NCBI GenBank assembly: GCA_963803775.1
Contig: CAWDNS010000007.1
Location: 806,001 to 870,000 of the forward strand
Origin: JABCZH01 sp963803775
GTDB lineage: Bacteria > Acidobacteriota > Terriglobia > Terriglobales > Acidobacteriaceae
Reading direction: 5' to 3'
DNA: 64,000 nucleotides
The translations under genes were made by a program, and so were the position numbers. This document shows, piece after piece, positions 19,384 to 28,506 of this stretch; within the stretch, counting starts at the first letter, position 1, and every line of letters begins with the position of its first letter. Below the pieces are notes generated by a model that saw only the letters and a program-made list of their open reading frames with translations, was not told where the DNA came from and did no database searches.

Positions 19384-20772
19384 ATGTCTTCTACTCAATT
19401 AGAAACTAGAAATCTGAAGCTGGAAACCGACCTCAGAGAACTGGCACAGGACATCGTCCGTCGGGCTATGACAGGTGGGGCGACAGCTGCCGAGTGTGTG
19501 GTTCGCGAAGGCGATGAATTTTCGACCCTCGTGCGTTTGGGGCAAGTGGAGACCCTGAAAGAGTCCGGGTCGAAGGCCATCGGGGTTCGCGTATTCAACG
19601 GCCAGCGCGCCGCCAGTACCTATTCGAGCGACTTCTCCCGCGAGGGGCTTGATCGCATGGTGAAGTCGGCGCTCGAGCTTTCGAAGATCACTTCCGAAGA
19701 TCCGTTTGGCGGAATCCCCGAGGCGTCGCAACTGGGATCAATTACCGGTGATCTTGATCTTTACTCCGCCGATGTCTACTCTCTGCCGGGAGAAGAACGG
19801 ATCAGCTACGCGCGGCGGGCGGAGAAAGCTGCGCTTGATTACGATCCCCGCATCAAGAATTCTGATGGCGGATCATTCGACGCCGCCACGGGTCACAAGG
19901 TGCTGGCCAATTCGCACGGATTCGTCGGTGAATACCGGCGGTCGTATTGTTCGGTGGCGGCAGTGCCGATCGCACAGAACGAAAACGGCACCATGCAGCG
20001 GGACTATTGGTTCTCAGTGGCGCGGAACCTGGGCCGGCTGGAACCCCCTGAGCATGTGGGCACCGTGGCCGCCCAGCGCACCTTACGACGCCTGGGAGCA
20101 CGCAAGGGCAAGACCGCGCATGTGCCCGTAGTACTTGATCCGCTGGTGGCGGCCTCGATGCTTGACCATATTTTTGAGGGCGTAAATGGAGACTCGGTGT
20201 ATCGCGGAGCTTCGTTTCTGGCAGGCAAGCTGGGCGAGAAGATCGCCGGCGACCGCGTGAACGTGATTGACGATGGCACCATGGTCGGTGGTTTCGGAAC
20301 CAGCCCGTTTGATGGCGAAGGCATTCCCACGCGGCGAACAGTCGTGATCGAAAATGGAGTGTTGAAGTCTTACCTGCTGAATACCTACACTGCCAAGAAG
20401 CTTGGATTGCAAACTACCGCGAACGCATCGCGAGGCCTCGCGGGCACTCCGGGAATTGGACCGGGGAATTACTTCCTGCAGCCGGGGACGAAGACGCCAC
20501 AACAGATTATCGGTGAGATCAAAGAAGGGCTGTATGTGACCGAGTTCCTTGGCCATGGCGCGAATCTTGTGACCGGCGATTATTCCCGTGGCGCCTCAGG
20601 AATGTGGATTTCGGGCGGAGAGCTGGCGTATCCGGTGGAAGAGATTACGGTGGCGGGCAATTTGAAAGAGATGTTCTTCAACATCTCCGAGATTGGCAAC
20701 GATCTCGAATTTCGCGGGGCGATGGCGTGTCCGACGATCAGGATTGAGGGACTGACGGTCGGTGGCGAGTAG
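19384..20772 (+). CDS. pmbA: TldE/PmbA family subunit
   Basis: Non-catalytic partner of TldD: same fold, no HExxxH at the equivalent place (VPVVLDPLVAASMLDHIFEG near residue 250). 462 aa. Blocks GGFGTSPFDGEGIPTRRT and GHGANLVTGDYSRGASGMWI are typical. ATG at 19384. Stop at 20772 directly abuts the next ATG at 20773, so the alpha/beta hydrolase is probably translated from the same mRNA. Confidence 0.94.
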   Translation: MSSTQLETRNLKLETDLRELAQDIVRRAMTGGATAAECVVREGDEFSTLVRLGQVETLKESGSKAIGVRVFNGQRAASTYSSDFSREGLDRMVKSALELSKITSEDPFGGIPEASQLGSITGDLDLYSADVYSLPGEERISYARRAEKAALDYDPRIKNSDGGSFDAATGHKVLANSHGFVGEYRRSYCSVAAVPIAQNENGTMQRDYWFSVARNLGRLEPPEHVGTVAAQRTLRRLGARKGKTAHVPVVLDPLVAASMLDHIFEGVNGDSVYRGASFLAGKLGEKIAGDRVNVIDDGTMVGGFGTSPFDGEGIPTRRTVVIENGVLKSYLLNTYTAKKLGLQTTANASRGLAGTPGIGPGNYFLQPGTKTPQQIIGEIKEGLYVTEFLGHGANLVTGDYSRGASGMWISGGELAYPVEEITVAGNLKEMFFNISEIGNDLEFRGAMACPTIRIEGLTVGGE

Positions 20773-21696
20773 ATGACGGCAACGCAAGCCGGCGCTGAGC
20801 GGTCGCGCGGATGGCGGAAGCGAGTTTTAGTTTGGGTCGCGAGCTTGGTTGCCGTGCTTTATCTCGGGGGCATTATCGCATGTCATTACTACCTTGAGCC
20901 GAAGCTCATTTTCCCTGCGCCAACGAACTATTCGCACAGTACACCTGCGGACCTGAATCTCCCCTTTGACGACCTGCACATCCCTGTGGACGCGTCCAGC
21001 CAGATACACGCCTGGTGGATCCCGGCCGAGAAACAATCCGCCAAGGTGATCCTCTACTTCCACGGGAATGGGTATGTTTTGGAATCCGAGGTGGTGCGGA
21101 CTCCAGCCCACGAGGCCCTTCCGCTCCATCAAACCGGTGCGAACTTGCTGCTGGTTGACTATCGCGGCTATGGCGGCAGCAGCCCGGTTCAAACCAATGG
21201 CCCCCGCTCGGCCGAAGACGCGCGCGCCGCGATGCGCTACCTGATCGAGCAGCGTCACTTGGCTCCCTCGGATATCTACATCGCGGGGTGGTCGATCGGT
21301 TCGGGTGTCGCCACCCAGCTTGCCGTCGAGTCGCCGCACTCCGCTGGACTCATTCTGCTCAGCCCCATCTCAAGTGTCTACGATGTCGCTAACCAGGACT
21401 TGCTTTACAGCACGTTGCTGCGGCCGAGTCAATGGATCGATAACGCCAACAATTTCGAAAATAAAAACAAAATCGTAAGCGTGCACATCCCCGTTCTTAT
21501 CGTTTCGGGCACCGCGGACACAATTGCGTATCCCTGGATGCCCAGACTGCTTTACGATCGTGCCAAACAGCCCAAAGCTCTTCACATGTTGGACGGCGTG
21601 GAGCACGACGATTTGTGGGATAAAGGAGGCGGCACTCTGGTTGGCTATATCAGAACATTTGTTTCTGAAAGGTCTAGCGCGACGGCTGCTCCATAG
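20773..21696 (+). CDS. membrane-anchored alpha/beta hydrolase
   Basis: 307 aa. One N-terminal membrane helix (VLVWVASLVAVLYLGGIIA), then an alpha/beta hydrolase of the Bem46/ABHD13-like type. The oxyanion-hole strand is ILYFHGNG, nucleophile elbow GWSIGSG (Ser near residue 175), acid SGTADTI, and His in GVEHDDLW. Substrate not inferable. Starts on the base after the pmbA stop; likely the third gene of the tldD-pmbA transcription unit. Confidence 0.88.
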   Translation: MTATQAGAERSRGWRKRVLVWVASLVAVLYLGGIIACHYYLEPKLIFPAPTNYSHSTPADLNLPFDDLHIPVDASSQIHAWWIPAEKQSAKVILYFHGNGYVLESEVVRTPAHEALPLHQTGANLLLVDYRGYGGSSPVQTNGPRSAEDARAAMRYLIEQRHLAPSDIYIAGWSIGSGVATQLAVESPHSAGLILLSPISSVYDVANQDLLYSTLLRPSQWIDNANNFENKNKIVSVHIPVLIVSGTADTIAYPWMPRLLYDRAKQPKALHMLDGVEHDDLWDKGGGTLVGYIRTFVSERSSATAAP

Positions 21697-21725
21697 GCGA
21701 CGGATTACGCTGATACAATCGCCTC

Positions 21726-22235
21726 ATGGGCGGCCTGAGCGAGCCATCTCCGTTGGTGGAAGAAGCGCAACCTGACTCCAACGTTCGAGCCATTGTCATC
21801 GGAATTGTCGCAGTGCTCTGTGCAGTTGGGGTCATCGCCTTATTGTCCCGCACAAGTCCAAAAACTCCGGTCGCGCCCAACCCCTATGCTTCCAACCTGA
21901 AGTTATCCGACTTGAAAATGAGCGCAGCGGTGAATTTCGTTGGTGCTACGGTCACCTACATCGACGGCACAGTGGCCAACGTCGGTGACAAGACTGTGAG
22001 CCATGCCGTGGTACACGTGAATTTCAAGAACTCCATGGATCAGATTGCGCAGGCCGACGACGTTTCGCTGCATGTCTTGCAGACCAGTGGGCCCTATCCC
22101 GACGCGGTCGATCTCAGTGCGTCGCCCTTGCCGCCACACCAGAGCAAGCCGTTTCGCCTGATCTTTGAGCACGTGAGCGCGGACTGGAACCACGCTTATC
22201 CCGAACTGCAAGTCACCAACGTCAGCCTGAAATAA
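21726..22235 (+). CDS. DUF2393-like membrane-anchored protein
   Basis: 169 aa. Short acidic cytoplasmic N-terminus, one membrane helix (AIVIGIVAVLCAVGVIALLS) and an extracytoplasmic beta-rich domain with VTYIDGTVANVGDKTVSHAVV, resembling DUF2393/FxLYD-type domains that describe how a backbone 'new property' strand is extended. Function unknown. ATG at 21726, 29 bp after the hydrolase, so possibly the end of the same operon. Confidence 0.75.
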   Translation: MGGLSEPSPLVEEAQPDSNVRAIVIGIVAVLCAVGVIALLSRTSPKTPVAPNPYASNLKLSDLKMSAAVNFVGATVTYIDGTVANVGDKTVSHAVVHVNFKNSMDQIAQADDVSLHVLQTSGPYPDAVDLSASPLPPHQSKPFRLIFEHVSADWNHAYPELQVTNVSLK

Positions 22236-22251
22236 CCCTTGAAGAAACATT

Positions 22252-22325
22252 TTCGCCGCTGATTCACGCGGATGAATCTCTTCGTTGTTCTTGATCCGCG
22301 TGCATCCGGGTAATTCCGCGGCGAA
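22252..22325 (+). repeat. intergenic inverted-repeat element upstream of selD
   Basis: Terminal arms TTCGCCGC (22252-22259) and GCGGCGAA (22318-22325) enclose CACGCGGATGAA / TTGATCCGCGTGCATCC units. Related wording (GCCACGGATTTGCACGGATAA near 19346; CGCCGCAGATTAACGCAGATC near 10616) occurs in other gaps. Looks like a dispersed repeat common in Acidobacteria; no function assigned. Confidence 0.55.
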
Positions 22326-22350
22326 ATGGTTTTGTATTTACAATGCCTCT

Positions 22351-23403
22351 ATGCCTGATGCAAAACCGTTTCGACTGACGGAGTCGGTGAAAGCTGCGGG
22401 TTGAGCGTCCAAGCTGAGTCCGGCGGCGCTGGACGCGGTGCTTGGGAAATTAGCCCGGCAACATGACCCGAATGTGCTAGTCGGCTTCGACCACGCCGAC
22501 GACGCCGGAGTGTATCGACTCGGGCCTGACACCGCGCTGGTGCAAACGGTCGACTTTTTCACTCCGATTGTCGACGATCCATACACCTTTGGGCAGATCG
22601 CAGCGACCAACGCACTTAGTGACGTGTATGCCATGGGAGGCCGGCCGCTGACTTCGCTGGCGATGGTGTGTTTCCCCGAGAAAGGGGATCTGGCGATCCT
22701 AGAACGCATTCTCGCGGGCGGACTTTCGAAGATGATGGAAGCGGGATGCACGGTGATTGGCGGGCACAGCATTCGCGACGACGAAACCAAGTTTGGCTAC
22801 GCGGTCACGGGAGTGATTGATCCAAACAAGGTGTTGACGAACGGCGGCGCGCAGGTGGGCGATCGGTTGTTGTTCACCAAGTCGCTGGGGACGGGAGTGA
22901 TTTCGACAGCGATCAAGAAAGGCGTGGCAAAGCAGGCGTGGATTGATGCGGCGGTGGCCTCGATGACCACGTTGAACAAGAAGGCGGCGGAGGTGATCAT
23001 TGGGACCCCATTCGCCGTGCATGGCCTGACCGACGTCACCGGCTTCGGAATGATTGGGCACGCACGGGAAGTGGCACTGGCGTCGAGCGTTTCGCTGCGG
23101 TTGTATGCGGGAAGGATTCCACTGCTCGAAGGCGCACTGGACTGCGTCCGCGCTGGTCATATTCCAGGTGGGCTGAAAGCCAATCGTGAGTTTGCCGAGT
23201 GTGCGGTCGGGTACAAGGATGGCATCAGCGAAGAGATCAAGACGATGATGTTCGATCCGCAGACCGCGGGAGGGCTGCTGATTTCGGTTGCGTCCGAAGA
23301 CAACTTGGAACTGACGCGGGCACTGAATGCGGCGGGAGTTCCTGCGGTAGAGATCGGAGAAGTTCTGCCATCGGGCAACCCATTGATCACGGTTGCTGCC
23401 TGA
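22351..23403 (+). CDS. selD: selenide, water dikinase with in-frame TGA (Sec18)
   Basis: Makes selenophosphate from selenide and ATP for selenocysteine and selenouridine. The recognisable protein begins before an in-frame TGA at 22402-22404: from ATG 22351 the frame reads LTESVKAAG-TGA-ASKLSP, and the TGA sits exactly where SelD enzymes have their active-site Cys or Sec (family pattern KxxGC/U-xxK). The catalytic Lys follows two residues later. Downstream are DDAGVY, TVDFFTPIVDDPYTFGQIAATNALSDVY and the C-terminal MFDPQTAGGLL. 350 aa counting Sec. A gene caller that stops at TGA would start the protein at 22438 and lose the active site. A stem just after TGA is listed separately. selA, selB and tRNA-Sec are not in the window. 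Confidence 0.93.
22405..22436 (+). promoter_or_regulatory. candidate bacterial SECIS hairpin in selD
   Basis: Immediately after the TGA, GCGTCCA (22405-22411) pairs perfectly with TGGACGC (22430-22436), enclosing 18 nt; within it GCT/GGC can add three pairs, leaving a loop with a G-U step (22418-22419). Bacterial SECIS elements are stems directly 3' of UGA with a G/GU in the apical loop, so position and shape fit, but bacterial SECIS are variable and the fold is only by eye. Confidence 0.55.
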
Positions 23404-23426
23404 TTCCGAGTCCGGCATCCCATTAA

Positions 23427-23990
23427 CTAATGAAACGCCTCGCCCCTGGCCAGCCTTGCAAGAATGTTTTCCATGCGGCGCTGTCTCGTTTCCGGCTTCT
23501 TTGCCGTTTGCAACCGGTAGGCAATCGCATAGAGATTCGCTTTATTGAGCGATTCGAATAAGGTCTTCGCTTTGGAGTTCTTGCGCAATGCCGCAAGAAA
23601 ATCCTCCGGTATGGTCGCCTTGCTAGGAGAATCGTAAGCAGTTGTCCAACGACCGTCCTTCTTCGCAGCGTCGATCGCCTCACGGCCCGCCGCCTTCATC
23701 CGGCGTTCCCTTATTAATCTCTCCGCATGTTGCGTGTTGATCTTGGACCAGCCGCTCTTGGGCCGTCGTGGGGTGAACCGTTGCCGCCAGGACAAGTCGT
23801 CATGGCGCTGTTTTTGGCCGTCGATCCATCCAAAACAGAGCGCCTCATCGAGCGCTTCGGCATAGGTGACAGACGGTTCTTGCGAGTCTTTCTTGAAAAT
23901 ACGCAGCCAAATCCCATCTGATTGGCGATGATTGGCGGCCAACCACTCGCGGAACTCGGAGGATGATCGAAAGCGAAGAATCTCGCTCAT
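23427..23990 (-). CDS. YdeI/OmpD-associated family protein
   Basis: 187 aa, start ATG 23990 (MSEILRFRSSSEFREWL). The family core is visible: SDGIWLRIFKK, VTYAEALDEALCFGWIDGQ, and WRQRFTPRRPKSGWSKIN, followed by the YdeI C-terminal helical part (IPEDFLAALRKNSKAKTLFESL). Function of the family is poorly known, with stress and peptide-resistance links. The upstream DinB-like gene stops inside this start (ATGA overlap at 23987-23990), showing translational coupling. Longer in-frame extensions run through the DinB gene and were discarded. Confidence 0.9.
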   Translation of the reverse strand: MSEILRFRSSSEFREWLAANHRQSDGIWLRIFKKDSQEPSVTYAEALDEALCFGWIDGQKQRHDDLSWRQRFTPRRPKSGWSKINTQHAERLIRERRMKAAGREAIDAAKKDGRWTTAYDSPSKATIPEDFLAALRKNSKAKTLFESLNKANLYAIAYRLQTAKKPETRQRRMENILARLARGEAFH

Positions 23991-24502
23991 GATTCGCGTA
24001 AGAGCTCCCAGATCTTGGCCAAGTGATGGTCGTCGTGTTCCGCCACGAAGTAAAGATGGTCTACCAGCCGCATAGGCTGTTTCAGCCGTGGATGCAACAT
24101 GGCGCGGGCAAACAGCGCAGGTTGAATTTCTTCCACGCGATCGACCAGACGTAGCCGCGCTTGACGAAACTCGCCAAGAATGTCGGCTAGTTGGCAAGTA
24201 TTGTGATTGGCGTCGTGAGTTTGGCGATTGCTGAGGTCAGCGGCAGTAAGATCTGACCGCCCAGCCAGGTAATCTTCCACGCGCGCCATCCACAACGATT
24301 CGAGATCGAGCAGATGTCCGGCGTGCTCCTGCGCCGACCACTTGTTCTCCGGCTTCTTGACCAGACGCTCACGCGCGACTTGGTGCAGCATTCCTTCTAG
24401 CCGCGCCGGTGTTCCCCGCAGACGCATGCACAGGTTGGGATATTGCTCGACCGGAAAGGTAAAGTCGAATTTGCGCTCAAACCAGACTGGGACGTTGGTC
24501 AT
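23987..24502 (-). CDS. DinB-family putative metal-dependent hydrolase
   Basis: 171 aa four-helix-bundle protein. The DinB metal-site histidines are seen in WSAQEHAGHLLDLE, in the middle DANHNTC segment and in VDHLYFVAEHDDHHLAKI. Members include bacillithiol/mycothiol-linked transferases, but many are uncharacterised; the reaction here cannot be named. Start ATG 24502 (MTNVPVWFER). Overlaps the start of the YdeI-like gene by four bases, forming a two-gene minus-strand unit diverging from the aldo/keto reductase. Confidence 0.85.
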   Translation of the reverse strand: MTNVPVWFERKFDFTFPVEQYPNLCMRLRGTPARLEGMLHQVARERLVKKPENKWSAQEHAGHLLDLESLWMARVEDYLAGRSDLTAADLSNRQTHDANHNTCQLADILGEFRQARLRLVDRVEEIQPALFARAMLHPRLKQPMRLVDHLYFVAEHDDHHLAKIWELLRES

Positions 24503-24598
24503 GGATTCTCTTGATCCGTACACCGTTGTGCAGGCATCTATTGTGTCATGTGATCCATCTGGGACCATTCAAGGTTCTTTTTTTCGCAAGGAGCAATC

Positions 24599-25588
24599 AT
24601 GAAAATTCGCAAACTTGGACGCACCGGTCTTACGGTTTCCACCATCGGCCTGGGCTGTATGGGCATGTCCGACTTTTATAGCGGGAGAGATGACAACGAA
24701 TCTATCGCGACCATTCATCGCGCATTGGAACTTGGTATCAATTTTCTTGACACCTCTGATGTCTACGGTCCCTACAAGAACGAAGAACTTGTGGGACGCG
24801 CCATCAAAGGCAAAAGGGACCAGGTTGTGCTGGCCACCAAGTTTGGCATTGTTCGTGATCCAAATCAGCCCGGTATTCGCGGACTGAATGGCAAGCCGGA
24901 GTATGTTCGACGATCCTGCGAAGGCAGTTTGCGGCGGCTGGGGGTCGACCACATTGATCTTTACTACCAGCACCGCATCGATCACGATACGCCGATCGAA
25001 GAAACCGTTGGAGCAATGGCGGAACTAGTAAAAGAGGGTAAAGTTCGCCATTTGGGATTGTCGGAGGCCAGCGCGAAAACACTGCGGCGGGCGGTGAAAG
25101 TGCATCCTATTGCCGCGCTGCAAAGCGAATATTCGCTGTGGACACGCGACCCCGAGAACGAAATCCTCGCCACCTGCCGTGAGCTGGGCATCGGGCTTGT
25201 GGCCTATAGTCCGCTGGGACGGGGCTTTCTCGCCGGTCGCTTCAAACGCTTCGAGGATTTCTCTCCGGGCGACAACCGCCGCAACTTTCCCCGCTTTCAG
25301 GGAGAGAACTTTCAGAAGAACCTGGATGTGGTGAGGCAAGTGGAAGAGATCGCCAAACAAAAGGGATGTAAAGCTTCGCAATTGGCGCTGGCCTGGGTGC
25401 TGGCGCAAGGCGATGACGTCGTTCCCATCCCGGGCACCAAGCAGCGCAAGTATTTGGAAGAGAATGTTGGCGCGCTCGAAGTGCAACTCACAGCGGACGA
25501 CCTCCGCCGGATCAATGATGTCTTTCCTTCAGGAGTGGCGTCAGGGCTGCGCTATCCTGAGGCAATGATGGCAAGCGTGAACGGGTAG
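24599..25588 (+). CDS. aldo/keto reductase
   Basis: NADPH-dependent (beta/alpha)8 oxidoreductase, 329 aa. The family Asp/Tyr site is in FLDTSDVYGPYKNEELVG, Lys in VVLATKFGIV, and His in DLYYQHRID. NADP-binding end IPGTKQRKYLEENVGAL. Most like the AKR13/YajO-type subgroup that reduces small aldehydes; substrate unknown. ATG at 24599 with AAGGAG seven bases before it. Stop lies 2 bp from the stop of the convergent kinase gene. Confidence 0.93.
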   Translation: MKIRKLGRTGLTVSTIGLGCMGMSDFYSGRDDNESIATIHRALELGINFLDTSDVYGPYKNEELVGRAIKGKRDQVVLATKFGIVRDPNQPGIRGLNGKPEYVRRSCEGSLRRLGVDHIDLYYQHRIDHDTPIEETVGAMAELVKEGKVRHLGLSEASAKTLRRAVKVHPIAALQSEYSLWTRDPENEILATCRELGIGLVAYSPLGRGFLAGRFKRFEDFSPGDNRRNFPRFQGENFQKNLDVVRQVEEIAKQKGCKASQLALAWVLAQGDDVVPIPGTKQRKYLEENVGALEVQLTADDLRRINDVFPSGVASGLRYPEAMMASVNG

Positions 25589-25590
25589 CT

Positions 25591-28302
25591 CTACTGCTGC
25601 GCATCGCGGATGAGGACGACGTCGGAATCAGTGTGGCCGCGAATCACGCCAAGCTGTTTGCCGTCGAACGACCAGCGAAATTCGAGGATGTGTTCGGCGG
25701 GAAAGTCGGTGATCTGCCTGGAAGGGGAACCATCCAGTGGTTGCGACCAGAGATTGTCCGTTCCCGCAACGCGCACGGGATAGACGATGGCTTTGCCGTC
25801 CGCCGAAAAACGAATATGTCCGCTGCGCGGCCGCTCGAAGTCAAAGCTTTTGAGCAGCTGTCCGGAATCCACGGCCACAATCGTGAGTTTCTCGATGTGC
25901 TCGGCGAGGTGACCGAAAGTGGCGATGGCGACAGTCTTCCCGTCGGGGGACACATCGAAATCCGCCGTCAGCTCGTCGGAAACTTTCGTGGCCTGCCCTC
26001 CGTCCACCGGCACCTTCATCAGGCGGTTGCCGCTGCCATTGTCTTGATAGAGCACCCATCCACTCGATGAACAAATCGGATACTGGTCCACTTTGCCGTC
26101 GGAAAGCTGTTTGAGGTTGCCGCCACCAGCGTCCATCCGCCAGGTATTCAACACTCGATTCCCTTTGCTGAAAATGCTGGTGAAAACGATGAAGCGGCCG
26201 TCGGGACAAGCGAAAGGCGTATTCGGAATTGTGTCTTCGGGCACGGGCAGGGGCGTGCTGTTACCGGACACAGGGTCTAGGATGGCCAGCCCCGAGCGTC
26301 CGTTCCGGATCAGGCGATCGTCACGCATCCAGGCAAACTGATAGACCGAAGCACCCGACGACACTTGATGAAGCTGGGTGGCAGGAGCGCCGGACGGCAT
26401 CGTCGACAGGTTCCAGTGCCCTTCACTCATCACAGTTGCGACGCTGCGGCCGTCACCGGCAACGCTGGGGTCGGAGTAGTTATTGGTGTCGCGCGTGACC
26501 GGGTGCCACTTGCCCTCGGGATAAGAAACAAAAACGATCTGATTACTGTTGAACTGATTTAATGCAATCAACCCTCTGCCATCCGGCATCCAGACCGGGC
26601 GCTGAAGGATGCGATCGTCGGAGGTAAAGAAAAGTTTCTGCTTGCCGCTGGCCACGTCGAGCGCAACCAGGCCGCTGAAAGCAGTGCCGGGTTGAAGCAC
26701 AGAGCAAACAATAGTTTTCCCGTCGGGCGACCAGGCAGGGTCGTACATGCGGTCGCTGGTGGATCCGCCGTGCAGAATCTTTTCCTCACCGCCGTCCACC
26801 GGCACAACCAACAGCCGATATTTGCCGGGTTCAGGATTGTTGTCACGGAAGAAAGCGAAGCGGCGTCCGTCGGGCGAAAAAGTGATGTTGGAATCGATGT
26901 CAGTGACAAGTTTTTCCGGCGTGCCGCCAAGCAGCGGAGCACGGTAAAGATATTCGAGTTCTTCGCTGCCGGGCTCGGTACGAATGAAATAGAGATAGTT
27001 GCCATCCGGCGAAAAACGCAGGTGCCGGTAGTAAACCTCTGCCGGCGCCACCACCTGAGTATTGCTGTTGGTCGGAAGATTACGCAGCCATAGGCTCTGC
27101 TTCCCGCCTTCGTCCATCACATTGAGAACGTACTTGCCATCCGGTGAGATGGCGACCAGCGCGGCTTTACCGTTGTCGGTGACCTTGTTGATGGAGATGT
27201 TCTGGAATGGTACCGGGCGGCTGCGGTTTAGAAACGCGTAGATACCGTATCCAGCTGCGGCCAGGACGACGACCGCAATCAGCGCCACCGCGCCTGCTCC
27301 GAATTTATGTTCACGCGCAGCCGCAACCGCGGCAGAGCCGGAGGATGCGGCGGCTGGAACACTCACTGAACTGGTGGGATGAACGACGACGCCGGATACC
27401 GATTCTGCCCGCGACGCTGCGCGGCCCGATTCGCTGTCGCGCTTCAAGCGTCTTAGATCGCCGCGGAGGTCAGCCGCGGACTGATAGCGCAGCTCGCGAT
27501 CTTTTTCCAGCAACTTGTCAATGCTCTCCTGCAACTTGGGCGGGAGCGCAGGGTTGAGCTGGGTGGCTGGAGTGGGGTCGCGCTGCAGGATGGCGTGGAA
27601 GACCACGGCCGTAGTGTGGCCGGCGAAAGGCTGAGTGCCAGTCGCCATCTGGTAAATGACCGCGCCCAGCGAGAACAGGTCGGTGCGGGAGTCGAGCTCT
27701 TCTCCTCGAGCCTGCTCAGGTGACATGTAGGCGATGGTGCCGACGGTCGAACCCGGGCTGGTGAGGTTCGCCGCCGGAGCGTCCTGGGTGGGACCGACGG
27801 TTTCCATCTCGAGGGTGCGAGTGAGCTTGGCTAGCCCGAAGTCAAGAATCTTTGCCTGACCTCGCTGGGTGATGAAAATGTTCGCCGGTTTAATGTCGCG
27901 GTGGACAATGCCTTTGGCGTGGGCAGCGTCGAGCGCGTCGGCGAGCTGGATGGCGATGTCGAGCAAGCGATCCAGCAGTAGCGGACCGGTGTGCAACTTT
28001 TCACTAAGGCTCTGGCCCTCCAGCAGCTCCATCGAAATGAAGGATTGGCCGGCATCGTTTTCAACCGCGTAAATGGTACAGATGTTGGGATGATTCAGTG
28101 CCGAAGCGGCGCGCGCTTCCAGCAGAAACCGCTCCAGCGCCGTAGTGTCTCGGGCAAGGTCAGCTGGCAGAAACTTAAGGGCCACGCGGCGACCGAGAGT
28201 CAGGTCCTGGGCTTCATAAACGACACCCATCCCCCCGCTGCCCAGTTGGCCAGTGATCTTGTAGTGCGAGATGGTTTGGCCGATGGTGATTGGGGCAGTC
28301 AT
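25591..28302 (-). CDS. serine/threonine protein kinase with TolB-like propeller
   Basis: 903 aa. Hanks-type kinase domain about residues 13-280: glycine loop GSGGMGVVYEAQ, VAIK-type Lys in VALKFLPADL, catalytic loop IVHRDIKPANIF, DFGLAKL, and substrate-site MSPEQARGEELDSRTDLFSLG. A membrane helix (VALIAVVVLAAAGYGIYAFL) lies near residue 345. The rest is a WD40/TolB-like beta-propeller outside the membrane, with repeated SPDGK/SPDGRRFAF blades. This kinase-propeller layout is frequent in Acidobacteria. The ligand and targets are unknown. ATG at 28302. Divergent from the delta-60 repeat gene. Confidence 0.94.
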   Translation of the reverse strand: MTAPITIGQTISHYKITGQLGSGGMGVVYEAQDLTLGRRVALKFLPADLARDTTALERFLLEARAASALNHPNICTIYAVENDAGQSFISMELLEGQSLSEKLHTGPLLLDRLLDIAIQLADALDAAHAKGIVHRDIKPANIFITQRGQAKILDFGLAKLTRTLEMETVGPTQDAPAANLTSPGSTVGTIAYMSPEQARGEELDSRTDLFSLGAVIYQMATGTQPFAGHTTAVVFHAILQRDPTPATQLNPALPPKLQESIDKLLEKDRELRYQSAADLRGDLRRLKRDSESGRAASRAESVSGVVVHPTSSVSVPAAASSGSAAVAAAREHKFGAGAVALIAVVVLAAAGYGIYAFLNRSRPVPFQNISINKVTDNGKAALVAISPDGKYVLNVMDEGGKQSLWLRNLPTNSNTQVVAPAEVYYRHLRFSPDGNYLYFIRTEPGSEELEYLYRAPLLGGTPEKLVTDIDSNITFSPDGRRFAFFRDNNPEPGKYRLLVVPVDGGEEKILHGGSTSDRMYDPAWSPDGKTIVCSVLQPGTAFSGLVALDVASGKQKLFFTSDDRILQRPVWMPDGRGLIALNQFNSNQIVFVSYPEGKWHPVTRDTNNYSDPSVAGDGRSVATVMSEGHWNLSTMPSGAPATQLHQVSSGASVYQFAWMRDDRLIRNGRSGLAILDPVSGNSTPLPVPEDTIPNTPFACPDGRFIVFTSIFSKGNRVLNTWRMDAGGGNLKQLSDGKVDQYPICSSSGWVLYQDNGSGNRLMKVPVDGGQATKVSDELTADFDVSPDGKTVAIATFGHLAEHIEKLTIVAVDSGQLLKSFDFERPRSGHIRFSADGKAIVYPVRVAGTDNLWSQPLDGSPSRQITDFPAEHILEFRWSFDGKQLGVIRGHTDSDVVLIRDAQQ

Positions 28303-28506
28303 GGTTTGGCCGATCAGGAGGCTTCCAACGATGTTAGGTGGGAGCGCGGGGAGGAGTCAACCGACTGGTGGACTTCGTAAGCTTATCCGTCCTTACCGAT
28401 TTGACAATAGTTTTACAAATCGATGATACGCACCCGCGAAAAATGGGTTACGGTTACGTCCCGGCGGAGGCTATCGCCGCGATAATGCCGGACTACCGGA
28501 GGAACT

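Noticed and set aside
22699..23418. A 239-codon frame on the minus strand.
   Set aside because: Antisense shadow of selD.
28401..28429. Promoter for the delta-60 gene (TTGACA at 28401).
   Set aside because: No acceptable -10 at 16-18 bp; left out as a feature.
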